In this document: positions 1 through 7,205 of the stretch, piece by piece
Layout of the letters: each line of letters opens with the position of its first letter
Position numbering within the stretch: the first letter of the stretch is position 1
Source of the DNA: CAJQQY01 sp964352225
GTDB lineage: Bacteria; Bacteroidota; Bacteroidia; Chitinophagales; Saprospiraceae
DNA: 21,811 nt
Direction: 5' to 3'
Assembly (NCBI GenBank): GCA_964352225.1
Contig: CAYGRM010000070.1
Span: forward strand, 1 to 21,811
The notes under the pieces: model-generated
What the model saw: only the letters and a program-made list of their open reading frames with translations
Told to the model about the DNA's origin: nothing
Databases searched by the model: none
Program-made: the position numbers and the translations under genes

Positions 1-1
1 G

Positions 2-541
2 GCTAAAAGATTGGCTTACATCAGTAGTCAAATGCAAGATTGCTCTGGTATTTTTCACCAACTTAAGGATAGTCTGCAAGAAAGATTACCTTCTCTAGCA
101 GATGGTGGATCTTATCAATATCCGTCTCCAAAGGAAGCTCGTAGCTCTCGTCAAATTGCAGATTGGTATCATGAAAACAACAACCTTCTAATCGTTCAAG
201 ATGCGATGGCTTCTCGAAATTCTATCCGACCAGGTTCTGTTATGTTTTATGGGAAATCAGGAAAGAAGTTTTCTAATATTGATATAGACATGTTGACCGA
301 TCGAGATAATAATTACACCAGCAATGGAGCTATTCAGCATATTGCTGTTGTTACTCAAGTTAGTACGGATGAGAATGGAAATGTTTTGGACTATACTATT
401 ATGCATGGAAGAAATTCAAGTGTCCATGCATCACGGAGTGGTAGCAAAGCTGTACAAAGTCTTAACACCAAGGGATTACCTCCATTTGGTAATTGGAAAC
501 AACAATTAGTGGCTATTGCAAATATAGCTACACCTAAGTAA
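2..541 (+). CDS. NlpC/P60-like cell-wall hydrolase, 5' truncated
   Basis: This is the C-terminal part of a probable NlpC/P60-type cysteine peptidase, a family that cuts peptidoglycan stem peptides. The frame is open to the window edge, so the real start lies outside; the in-frame TTG at 11 need not be the start. Seen: a DCSG motif with the likely catalytic Cys about 14 residues into the visible part, a PGSVMFYG stretch matching the 'PGDLVFF' segment of the family, and a downstream IQHIAVVT containing the probable catalytic His, followed by MHGRNS. No signal peptide or anchoring domain is visible because the N-terminus is missing. It ends with TAA and is followed by a strong terminator shared with the convergent gene. 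A CHAP-type amidase is the main alternative. Confidence 0.7.
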   Translation, partial: AKRLAYISSQMQDCSGIFHQLKDSLQERLPSLADGGSYQYPSPKEARSSRQIADWYHENNNLLIVQDAMASRNSIRPGSVMFYGKSGKKFSNIDIDMLTDRDNNYTSNGAIQHIAVVTQVSTDENGNVLDYTIMHGRNSSVHASRSGSKAVQSLNTKGLPPFGNWKQQLVAIANIATPK

Positions 542-570
542 TATTATTTGTGATGTTTCTGTTCTAAAGA

Positions 571-608
571 AAAAACTGAGTACCAAAATGTTTTGGTGCT
601 CAGTTTTT
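571..608. terminator. Bidirectional intrinsic terminator
   Basis: An 18-bp stem (571-588 with 591-608) has one G-T type mismatch and a 2-base loop. It is flanked by an A-run on the left and a T-run on the right, so it can terminate both the hydrolase gene on the plus strand and the PD40 lipoprotein on the minus strand. Confidence 0.9.
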
Positions 609-618
609 TTTATATACT

Positions 619-1572
619 TTATTTAAATAACTTTTCGAGTTCTAAAAATTCTGTTTCCATATAGAAAATATCCCATTCACCGAATTCATAGTTTCCTAAA
701 TTTTCAGCTCGGGTAAAAAAGAAATATTTGCCATCTCTGGAAAAACGTGGCGCGCTCTCTTCATCTTTTGAATTTACTTTTTTTCCAATTGATTTAGCCT
801 TACTCCAACCTGCGTCCGTTCGTTTTGAAACAAAAAGATCTTCTCCGCCAAGCCCACCTGGAGCGCCATAAGAATTAAAAACTAAATAATTACCATCAGG
901 AGAAACGACTGGAGAGTATATCCAATATTTAGGATCATCAAAAAGTCCAGTTATTTTAATAGGTGTAGAGAAAACTCCATCCTTGTATATAGTTTCAAAT
1001 AATTGAATAGCATTTGTTCCTCTAACCATTGTGGTATAATAAAATGTCTCATCATTTATTGGAGAAAAGAAATTGTTATTAGATGAAGGCCATTCTTCGC
1101 CTTCTATTTGAGTATCATTGATTGGGTAGGGCAGAGGTTCAGGGGCGCTCCAACCAGTACTTGTTTTTTTCATCATCCATATGTTCATATCAAAGTTACC
1201 TTTGTTGGGCTTATCTGGTATGGGTCTTTCTGAGCCAAAAAAGAATAGCTCTCCATTTGGGGTAATAGAAGGAGTTTCGTCACGGTCTGTTGAAAATTCA
1301 CAAACTTTTGGTTGGCTCCAATTTCCATTTTCAAATGTTGATTCATATATCTTTTGTTTTTGCTCTGGCGCTCTTCGTGAGAAATAGGCTTTAAGGCCAT
1401 CAGGAGCAAACATAATTTGGAATTCGCTATTTTCTTTTGTTGATATTACTCCCTTTGCAAAAGGTATTGCTTCTCGAACCGTGGTGGAAGAATATTCAAC
1501 AGAATTTGAATTTTCAACTGGATTGCATCCAAAGAGTATTAAGGTAGCGATGTATAAACTTATTTTTTTCAT
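619..1572 (-). CDS. PD40 (WD40-like/TolB-like) beta-propeller lipoprotein
   Basis: A 317-residue predicted lipoprotein: the N-terminus MKKISLYIATLILFGC carries a lipobox with Cys16, so it should be exported and lipid-anchored. The body contains repeated PD40 blade signatures, for example APDGLKAYF, TPNGELFFF, SPDGNYLVF and SRDGKYFFF, as in TolB-type propellers. Such proteins in Bacteroidota are usually cell-surface or periplasmic binding or scaffold proteins; no enzyme active site is apparent. It is transcribed alone, convergent with the hydrolase. No copy of the GTGACC element precedes it, so it appears to lie outside the proposed stress regulon. Its substrate or partner cannot be deduced. 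Confidence 0.82.
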   Translation of the reverse strand: MKKISLYIATLILFGCNPVENSNSVEYSSTTVREAIPFAKGVISTKENSEFQIMFAPDGLKAYFSRRAPEQKQKIYESTFENGNWSQPKVCEFSTDRDETPSITPNGELFFFGSERPIPDKPNKGNFDMNIWMMKKTSTGWSAPEPLPYPINDTQIEGEEWPSSNNNFFSPINDETFYYTTMVRGTNAIQLFETIYKDGVFSTPIKITGLFDDPKYWIYSPVVSPDGNYLVFNSYGAPGGLGGEDLFVSKRTDAGWSKAKSIGKKVNSKDEESAPRFSRDGKYFFFTRAENLGNYEFGEWDIFYMETEFLELEKLFK

Positions 1573-1874
1573 AGATCATTTTTTCTTTAAAAAGTGAAAA
1601 TAGATTTTGGTATTTAGAAACTTAATTAATGATAGATTTTTTGATGGAGGAGCATAAAGTGGCGATAAAATGAATTAATCCAGTCTGACTTGTTATAAAA
1701 TTTTCAAAAGTTATATTTTGCTCTTTGTTCTATTTTAGATTAGAATTATTTTTTATAAAAACGAATAGCTATTTATATTTAGATAAGCTCTCATAACTTC
1801 AATGTGAATAGCTCCTGTCCTCTCTTGAAGGTAATTATTTCTAAAAAAAAAAGAAAAAAAACTCCAAAAAAGAA
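1573..1874. other. Intergenic region between divergent genes
   Basis: About 300 bases of AT-rich DNA between the PD40 lipoprotein and the stress promoter at 1875. I see no ORF or RNA gene. An A-rich stretch at roughly 1841-1870 lies just upstream of the promoter element and could act as an UP-like sequence. Confidence 0.5.
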
Positions 1875-1900
1875 GTGACCAAATTTCTGAATTCAGTCTT
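1875..1900 (+). promoter_or_regulatory. GTGACC-N14-AGTCTT element, copy 1
   Basis: GTGACC at 1875-1880 and AGTCTT at 1895-1900 are separated by 14 bases, 62 bases before the PepSY-like start codon. The same pair recurs eight more times in this window. The layout resembles -35/-10 boxes of an alternative (ECF-type) sigma factor. A GCCC-TTCA-GGGC mini-hairpin follows at 1907-1918. Confidence 0.75.
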
Positions 1901-1962
1901 ACTTTCGCCCTTCAGGGCTTTGAATTAAATTTTTCACTTTTTACTATTAAATTTTTATAGAA

Positions 1963-2412
1963 ATGAAAAAAGTTATTTGTTCTTTATTTTTTGTCCTGCT
2001 TGTAGCGGGTGTTGTTACAGCTCATGGTATTGATGTACCCAAAAAAATTGCAGCAACTTTCAAAGCAAAATATCCAACAGCTGAAGCAGTAGCTTGGAGT
2101 ATGGAGGAAGGTATCTACAGCGTTGAATTTGTCTTGGATGGATACAATGCGTTAAGCACATTTGAGACAAATGAAGAATGGGAAAAAACGGTAATTGAGG
2201 TAGATGAAGATTATCTTTCAAATGAGACCATCAACTATTTAGAGGAAACTTATGATGATGTTAGTATCAATGCTGTCTCCAAAATCGAAGACAAATCTGG
2301 TATTACTTTCATGGTACGGGTGGAAGTTACTACTACTGATGACGAAGATGAAGAAACTTCACAAATGGTAACATTAAAATTTGATGAAGATGGAAATCTT
2401 ATCAATAAGTAG
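1963..2412 (+). CDS. PepSY-like secreted protein
   Basis: A 149-residue protein with a clear N-terminal signal peptide (MKKVICSLFFVLLVAGVVTA). The mature part looks like the PepSY-like (beta-lactamase-inhibitor-like) fold common in Bacteroidota: a helix with VPKKIAATFKAKYP, then beta strands around WSMEEGIYSVEF and an ETNEEW turn, with a second repeat-like half ending in VTLKFDEDGNLI. The region around residues 125-132 is strongly acidic (TTDDEDEE). Its location should be periplasmic. The precise role of the family is poorly known; it may bind a partner protein or peptide. It is preceded by copy 1 of the GTGACC element, which suggests stress induction. No terminator separates it from the next promoter. 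Confidence 0.75.
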   Translation: MKKVICSLFFVLLVAGVVTAHGIDVPKKIAATFKAKYPTAEAVAWSMEEGIYSVEFVLDGYNALSTFETNEEWEKTVIEVDEDYLSNETINYLEETYDDVSINAVSKIEDKSGITFMVRVEVTTTDDEDEETSQMVTLKFDEDGNLINK

Positions 2413-2465
2413 ATAAATTTAGATTTAATAATTTTTATTTTTTTTGAAAAAAAGCCCAAAAAGAA

Positions 2466-2491
2466 GTGACCAAATTTTCAAATACAGTCTT
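2466..2491 (+). promoter_or_regulatory. GTGACC-N14-AGTCTT element, copy 2
   Basis: GTGACC 2466-2471 and AGTCTT 2486-2491, spacer 14, 63 bases before the H1-like start. The surroundings (AAAAAGAA upstream, TTTCGCCC downstream) match copy 1, so the two leaders look duplicated. Confidence 0.75.
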
Positions 2492-2554
2492 TCTTTCGCC
2501 CTATGGGTTTTAATGTTTTATTTTTTATTTATCATCTTTTAAATAATTTTTAAA

Positions 2555-2740
2555 ATGAAAGAAAATTCAAAATCTCCAGCACCTAAGTCATCAAAAACTA
2601 CAACTGCTAAAAAGAATGCAGAGGCAGTAAAGGCAAAAAAGAAAGCAGTAAGAGTGACTAAAACAACTGGATCTGTAGCAACTTCTACCAAAAAAGGGAA
2701 ATCACCAATTTCTCAATCTAAGAATGCTAAGAAAAAGTAA
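2555..2740 (+). CDS. Small Lys/Ala-rich histone H1-like basic protein
   Basis: A 61-residue, strongly basic protein with about one third lysine, plus Ala, Ser and Thr, and KK/AKK runs throughout (KAKKKAVRV, NAKKK at the end). Composition resembles eukaryotic histone H1 tails and bacterial Hc1/AlgP-like proteins that bind DNA or RNA non-specifically. It has no signal peptide, membrane segment or folded-domain motif. It has its own GTGACC element 63 bases upstream and a strong terminator after it, so it is a single-gene transcript likely co-induced with the stress genes. A nucleoid-protecting or RNA-binding role is inference from composition only. Confidence 0.7.
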   Translation: MKENSKSPAPKSSKTTTAKKNAEAVKAKKKAVRVTKTTGSVATSTKKGKSPISQSKNAKKK

Positions 2741-2767
2741 GCACCTAAAATATGCTTTATAAAAAAC

Positions 2768-2804
2768 GGCTCATCACTTGTAAAAGGTGTTGAGCCTTTT
2801 TTTT
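2768..2804 (+). terminator. Intrinsic terminator
   Basis: A 10-bp arm GGCTCATCAC (2768-2777) pairs with GTGTTGAGCC (2787-2796) with one mismatch, and is followed by eight T residues. It ends the H1-like transcript. Confidence 0.9.
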
Positions 2805-2963
2805 AAATGAAGTTTTAAGAAAATAATATTAAGTGTTTTCCATCATTTCTTCGAATAGTTAAATTTTGATGATCCCTTTTCACGTACATCTAAACATAGA
2901 AAAGAGTTGCAATCATTTTTTGTATACTAAATTGATGGAGAGGTTGTGATCCTACACCAATTA

Positions 2964-2994
2964 TTTGCATCCCTATATTTATTACGTACATTTG
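2964..2994 (+). promoter_or_regulatory. Housekeeping Bacteroidota-type promoter
   Basis: TTTG at 2964-2967 and TACATTTG at 2987-2994 with a 19-base spacer match the Bacteroidota primary-sigma consensus (TTTG, about 19-21 bases, TAnnTTTG). It lies 34 bases before the RsbS-like start, so the signalling operon seems to be constitutively transcribed, not driven by the GTGACC element. Confidence 0.7.
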
Positions 2995-3028
2995 ATTTTA
3001 GATTTTTGCAAAAATAAAAACCAGAATT

Positions 3029-3475
3029 ATGACTGACAAATCAAAAGAAACGCCTCAAGTTGCCATCAGCCGAAGAGCCATCGGAGGAGAAGCCCCTATT
3101 GTAATTAATGAATTGACGAGCCGTTGTTTGTATGCAGGATTTTTTGGAACCTTAGATTCTGCACGAATGAAAAAAGTCATTGATAATGTCATGGAAATCG
3201 TCGATAAATCTGACAATGATATTATGATAGTTGATTTGAGTAATGTAGAGGTAGTTGATTCTGCGATTGCCGAACATCTAAAAAAATTAAATAAACTCTT
3301 GCAACTGGTAGGGATGGAAGTTTTGTTTTGTGGGATCAAACCTGTCGTAGCACAATCTATGATCAATGCAGGAGTCGAATTGGAAAACATAACCGTTGAG
3401 AAAAATCTTCGACGTGCTTTGAAGGCAGTTTACCTAAAACAAGGATATGAATTAGTGCCAATTAAGAGGAAATGA
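3029..3475 (+). CDS. RsbS-like STAS-domain stressosome/antagonist protein
   Basis: A 148-residue cytoplasmic protein with one STAS domain (about residues 27-135). The segment IVDLSNVEVVDSAIAEHL followed by GMEVLFCGIKPVVAQSMI matches the RsbS/RsbR subgroup (compare 'VDSFIAR' and 'GIQPEVA' in Bacillus RsbS) better than SpoIIAA/RsbV. Ser78 in VVDSA sits where RsbS has its phosphorylated serine. There is no N-terminal sensor domain, only a short tail, so it is RsbS-like and not RsbR-like. Its stop overlaps the next start by four bases (ATGA), indicating translational coupling with the kinase/phosphatase fusion that probably phosphorylates it. No separate RsbR-like sensor is present in the window. 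Confidence 0.8.
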   Translation: MTDKSKETPQVAISRRAIGGEAPIVINELTSRCLYAGFFGTLDSARMKKVIDNVMEIVDKSDNDIMIVDLSNVEVVDSAIAEHLKKLNKLLQLVGMEVLFCGIKPVVAQSMINAGVELENITVEKNLRRALKAVYLKQGYELVPIKRK

Positions 3476-4461
3476 TAGAGGAAAAAATTATCATTCTCAT
3501 TGAGCAAGAAGCATCGGTAAGAGCAGTTAGCGAAACTTCAGCAGAATTGGCAAAAGAAGCGGGTTTCGATAATGTAGCTTGTGCAGAATTGGCATTGGCA
3601 GTTTCTGAAATTGGACAAAATGCTTGGCGACATTCAGGAGGAGGAAGCGCGGAAATACATTGTTACAAAAACGGAAAAATCATCCGAGTAGAAATCTCTG
3701 ATCAAGGAAAAGGTATTCCAAATATTGAGTTGGCAATGCGAGAAGGATTTTCGACTATCCGAACTAGCCTCGGAATTGGACTCGAAGCAGCACAAAGATC
3801 AGTTGACAAATTTGAAATAAAATCTTCGGAAACAGGGACTACCGTTATTTTAGAAAAATACCTCCCCATGCGAACTGATGTCATCGAATATGGTGTCGTT
3901 TCGTTGGCAGATGAAAAATATAATTTCAATGGAGATGAATATTTGATCAAAGAGTTTGAAGGGGATAAAGTATTATTGGGAGTAATTGATGGTATTGGAC
4001 AAGGTTACAAAGCCCATGCAATCTCTACGATGGTCAAAAACTTCCTGGTCAAAAACTTCCATCTTTCCCTAGAAAGTATGATGCTTTCATGCGATAGTTT
4101 GTTGAAAGAAAGCGAGATTACAGGAGGTGTTACAATGTCTTTGGCGATCATTGAGCCAAAGCAACTCACCTATCTCGGCGTGGGCGATACTCATTGCTAT
4201 TTGCTAAATGAAAGCCCCCTAGAGTTGGCTAACTTTGCTGGGCGAATAGGCGAATATGAACTGCCAAAAATAAAAGCTAAGGTGTACACTTTTGAAAAAA
4301 CTTCTACCTTACTAATGTGTACAGATGGGATCAAAAGTAATTTATTGACTTATGATTGGGAATGGAAAGAACAGCCTCAAAAGGTTGCAAATCATGTATT
4401 CAACCAATTTCATAGACCATATGGTGATGCCACCGTGCTGGTTACTAAATACATAATTTGA
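3472..4461 (+). CDS. RsbT-RsbX fusion: serine kinase plus PP2C-type phosphatase
   Basis: A 329-residue two-domain cytoplasmic protein. Residues 1-130 form a GHKL ATPase of the RsbT/SpoIIAB anti-sigma kinase type: N box around E46-IGQNAWRH, G1 D77-QGKG, G2 SLGIG at 99-103. Residues 137-329 form a small PP2C phosphatase of the RsbX type with metal-ligand candidates D173 (GVIDGIGQG), D239 (GVGDTH), D285 (CTDGI) and D319 (YGDAT). The total length is close to RsbT plus RsbX of Bacillus, which are separate proteins. The fusion places in one polypeptide the enzymes that phosphorylate and dephosphorylate STAS proteins, presumably the RsbS-like product of the overlapping upstream gene. Which partner RsbT-like output it activates here is unknown. 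Confidence 0.83.
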   Translation: MIEEKIIILIEQEASVRAVSETSAELAKEAGFDNVACAELALAVSEIGQNAWRHSGGGSAEIHCYKNGKIIRVEISDQGKGIPNIELAMREGFSTIRTSLGIGLEAAQRSVDKFEIKSSETGTTVILEKYLPMRTDVIEYGVVSLADEKYNFNGDEYLIKEFEGDKVLLGVIDGIGQGYKAHAISTMVKNFLVKNFHLSLESMMLSCDSLLKESEITGGVTMSLAIIEPKQLTYLGVGDTHCYLLNESPLELANFAGRIGEYELPKIKAKVYTFEKTSTLLMCTDGIKSNLLTYDWEWKEQPQKVANHVFNQFHRPYGDATVLVTKYII

Positions 4462-5453
4462 TGAAGACTTTTACCGAAGTTTACGAATTTATGATGTCCA
4501 TCATGGGAAATGTTCCCTTTGGAGTGATAGCGGTGGATATGGAAGGTTATATCACGATGATCAATGAACACGCGCTTAATAATTTAAATTTTGGAAAAAA
4601 AACTAACCAATTATTAGATTCCTCAATTTTAGATTATTTGGATAAAAAAAGTGAGCTCCATGAAATGTTAAAGTATTGTTTTAAAAAAGGAAGAAAGCCT
4701 TTTGACTTTGCAGAACTTCCATTTGATAACAAGTATCTGACGATTAGTGGACGCTCCATCTTGAATGGAATGATTATCACCACCATGGATGTTACCGAAA
4801 TGAAAGAAGCTCGACTTTTGGCTACCCAATCTCTTTTGGAAGGTCAAGAATCCGAACGTCGTAGATTATCGCAAGATATTCATGATAGTTTGGGGCCATT
4901 ACTTTCTACCATCCGCTTAAATTTAGAAAGCATTAGTTCTAAAGAAAATCTTGATAAAGAAACTATTGCACGATTGGATAAGGTAGAAGATCTAGTAAAT
5001 GAAGTCACCCAAGACATGCGTGACATTTCACACGCCTTGATGCCTAGTGCCATCGTTGATTTTGGATTGAATACTGCTTTGGAAAATTTATGTAAAAAAG
5101 TAAATGATTCTGAGAATATCAAGATTAATTATTTTAGTAAAAATATGAAAAATCGCCTTGATCAAAATATCGAATTAGGACTTTATCGCATTAGTCAAGA
5201 GCTACTAAATAATGCTTTAAAATATTCTAAAGCAAAAACGATTCATTTACAATTGATTCGACATGCAGATAATTTAGTCTTAACTATGGAAGATGATGGA
5301 ATTGGTTTCGATAAAAAATTAATCGCCAATAAAACAGATAGTGGAATCGGTTTAAGAAATATCGAAACGAGAGTAACACTTTTAAACGGAACTTTTGACA
5401 TTGAAAGTAGTGAAGGAAATGGTGTTTTTTCCACGATTGAAATACCAATTTAA
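4461..5453 (+). CDS. Soluble PAS-domain sensor histidine kinase (NarL/DesK-type)
   Basis: A 330-residue kinase with no membrane segment. A PAS domain (about residues 8-118) is followed by a HisKA_3 dimerisation region with the phospho-acceptor His141 in SQDIHDSLGPLLS, and a HATPase_c domain with N box 247-256 (ELLNNALKYS), G1 DDGIGF (278-283) and G2 GIGLRN (295-300). The ATG at 4461 gives a TGATG overlap with the previous stop and is preferred; a TTG just before it adds only one residue. Being cytosolic and translationally coupled to the RsbT-X gene, it may be the target of the partner-switching module. The cognate regulator is probably the next gene, 59 bases downstream. Confidence 0.9.
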   Translation: MKTFTEVYEFMMSIMGNVPFGVIAVDMEGYITMINEHALNNLNFGKKTNQLLDSSILDYLDKKSELHEMLKYCFKKGRKPFDFAELPFDNKYLTISGRSILNGMIITTMDVTEMKEARLLATQSLLEGQESERRRLSQDIHDSLGPLLSTIRLNLESISSKENLDKETIARLDKVEDLVNEVTQDMRDISHALMPSAIVDFGLNTALENLCKKVNDSENIKINYFSKNMKNRLDQNIELGLYRISQELLNNALKYSKAKTIHLQLIRHADNLVLTMEDDGIGFDKKLIANKTDSGIGLRNIETRVTLLNGTFDIESSEGNGVFSTIEIPI

Positions 5454-5512
5454 ATAAGTAAAAAACTTAAATGTAAAAACCTCCAACTTCACCATTTTTT
5501 AAATATAATGAA

Positions 5513-6154
5513 ATGATAAAAATACTGATCGCAGATGACCACAAAGTATTTAGAGACGGAATTATTTCCATTTTGGAAAGTGAAAAAGATATGAAAGTGG
5601 TCGGCGAAGTTGGAGATGGTAGAGCTGTAGTTGAATTGCTAAAAAACATTCAACCAGATATCATTTTGATGGACATCACGATGGGAGATTCAGGAGGAAT
5701 AGAAACTTCTAAAATTATTAAAAAAGAATATCCAAACATAAAAATACTCGCTCTTTCCATGCACGACGAAAGTACTTATATCGTCAAAATGCTCGAAGCT
5801 GGAGCCAAAGGATACCTACTCAAAAATGCTGGTGGAAAGGAAATGATTCGGGCGATCAGAGTGGTTAACGAAGGCAATACTTATTATAGCGGTGAGGTTT
5901 CTGCCGCAATAATTGATCACCTCACCAAGGGAACAAAACCAAAAGAAAGGAAAGAAGGAATTCCATTATCCAAACGAGAATTGGAAGTCTTGGAACTCAT
6001 TGCTGAAGAATTTACTAATCCAGAAATCGCTGAAAAATTATATATTAGTATCCGTACGGTCGATACTCATCGTCGTAATTTGATTGAGAAATTAGGCGTA
6101 AAAAATACAGCTGGCTTAGTAAAATATGCAATAAGAAATGGAATTATTGAATAA
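5513..6154 (+). CDS. NarL/FixJ-type response regulator
   Basis: A 213-residue regulator: receiver domain (residues 1-120) with acidic pocket D8-D9, phospho-acceptor D54 (ILMDITM), S82 and K104 (YLLKN), then a LuxR-type HTH (about 150-213) with PLSKRELEVLELIA and TVDTHRRNLIEKLGV. It is the natural partner of the HisKA_3 kinase upstream and likely in the same transcript. Its targets are not shown; the direct repeats at 6402-6430 before the sigma gene are candidate binding sites, as NarL-type regulators often bind paired sites. A weak stem (6164-6181) lies just after the stop. Confidence 0.93.
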   Translation: MIKILIADDHKVFRDGIISILESEKDMKVVGEVGDGRAVVELLKNIQPDIILMDITMGDSGGIETSKIIKKEYPNIKILALSMHDESTYIVKMLEAGAKGYLLKNAGGKEMIRAIRVVNEGNTYYSGEVSAAIIDHLTKGTKPKERKEGIPLSKRELEVLELIAEEFTNPEIAEKLYISIRTVDTHRRNLIEKLGVKNTAGLVKYAIRNGIIE

Positions 6155-6163
6155 TCACTATGG

Positions 6164-6181
6164 AAAACCATTTCAGGTTTT
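6164..6181 (+). terminator. Weak candidate terminator
   Basis: AAAACC (6164-6169) pairs with GGTTTT (6176-6181) across a 6-base loop. The stem is short and the following T-content is modest, so partial read-through into the sigma gene is possible. Confidence 0.3.
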
Positions 6182-6237
6182 AATTAATCAATACTTTAAT
6201 CAACTTCATTTGACTCCTTATTTAATCTTATTCTATT

Positions 6238-6263
6238 GGTTCTAAATGAAATCATCTAGAATC
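6238..6263. repeat. Collapsed/solo end of the 146-bp MITE-like element
   Basis: The sequence begins GGTTCTAAATGA and ends TCATCTAGAATC, that is, the two outer 12-base ends of the MITE-like repeat joined almost directly, leaving an imperfect 26-base palindrome. It may be an excision footprint or an ancestral site. Confidence 0.45.
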
Positions 6264-6401
6264 ATTCTATGTCAGAAGAATTTTTTTTTAAGAGAAAGAA
6301 AATTAAGACAGTACCTTCCGTAAACTCAATAAACACGGGACTTTTTCTACTTTTTAATTGCTATAATACCTAACCCTAGGTACTTGATTTTCCTATCTCA
6401 G

Positions 6402-6430
6402 TACGCAAATCACTTAAAAATACGCAAATC
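6402..6430 (+). promoter_or_regulatory. Direct repeats TACGCAAATC x2, candidate operator
   Basis: Two identical 10-mers (6402-6411 and 6421-6430), each continuing as C/G-CT, are spaced 19 bases start to start. They lie about 115 bases before the sigma factor gene. Exact repeats on roughly the same DNA face suggest binding by a dimeric regulator, the adjacent NarL-type regulator being the obvious candidate. The rest of 6182-6544 holds no ORF that I can support. Confidence 0.45.
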
Positions 6431-6544
6431 GCTGAATTTTAAAAATCAGCTTTTACACTCTAAGCTAATCCCTTATTTCAACTCATATTTGCATTGTTTA
6501 TCATTTAATTGTTTTAATCATCAAACCCTACAATAATTTCTGAA

Positions 6545-7102
6545 ATGAAAAATGTTGATTTGAGAAATCAAAGTTTAGAAGTATTAGTTGTCAATTACCA
6601 AACTGCCAAAGATAATGCATCATTGGGCGAATTATACCATCGTTACTACAGTAACCTTTTTATTTATTGCAAAAAAATTACTGGTGAGCGAGAAGAAGCG
6701 TATGATATTACGACTAATACTTTTATGAAGGCTTCGGAAAAGATTGATCAACTTAGTAGTCCTGAGTTATTTCCTTCTTGGTTATTCCGAATCGCACACA
6801 ACTTGTGTATGGATTATGGAAAAGCCAAAAACAAAAGCAGAACTATCGCATTGGAAGGTCAATTTAATGTAGCCGATACTTGTGTGGATGATGAGGTGAT
6901 GATGAAAAAAGAGGCAATGTTAAATCAATTAGAAATTTCAATCGGAGATCTTGAACCAAATGAAAAAGCAATATTAGAAGAGAAATATTTTAATAAAAAA
7001 TCAGTTGCGGAATTGCAACAGCAATTCAATTTGTCTGCTTCTGCTGTCAAAATGAGATTGGCAAGAGCAAGAAATAAAGTAGCTGAAATGGCTATTGTTT
7101 AG
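6545..7102 (+). CDS. ECF-family RNA polymerase sigma factor
   Basis: A 185-residue sigma-70 family protein with region 2 (about residues 28-95, LYHRYYSNLFIYCKKITG, then PSWLFRIAHNLCMDY) and region 4 (about 125-182, LEPNEKAILEEKYF, SVAELQQQFNLSASAVKMRLARARNK). No region 1.1 or 3 is present, so it is ECF-like in size. No anti-sigma factor gene with a membrane segment follows it, unlike most ECF operons; instead the neighbouring upstream operon encodes RsbS/RsbT-X and a two-component pair. It is itself not preceded by the GTGACC element. It is the only sigma factor in the window and the best candidate to read the nine GTGACC-N14-AGTCTT elements, by inference from proximity. Confidence 0.92.
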   Translation: MKNVDLRNQSLEVLVVNYQTAKDNASLGELYHRYYSNLFIYCKKITGEREEAYDITTNTFMKASEKIDQLSSPELFPSWLFRIAHNLCMDYGKAKNKSRTIALEGQFNVADTCVDDEVMMKKEAMLNQLEISIGDLEPNEKAILEEKYFNKKSVAELQQQFNLSASAVKMRLARARNKVAEMAIV

Positions 7103-7151
7103 ATAGAATAGACATTTGATATTTTTTAGCTTTTGAATACTTGAAATTAAT

Positions 7152-7177
7152 GTGACCAAATTTTGTTTTTCAGTCTT
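7152..7177 (+). promoter_or_regulatory. GTGACC-N14-AGTCTT element, copy 3
   Basis: GTGACC 7152-7157 and AGTCTT 7172-7177, spacer 14. It lies 28 bases before the Usp-like start and 50 bases after the sigma factor stop. Confidence 0.75.
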
Positions 7178-7205
7178 TTTTCAAAACTAAATAAAAAGAT
7201 AACTC

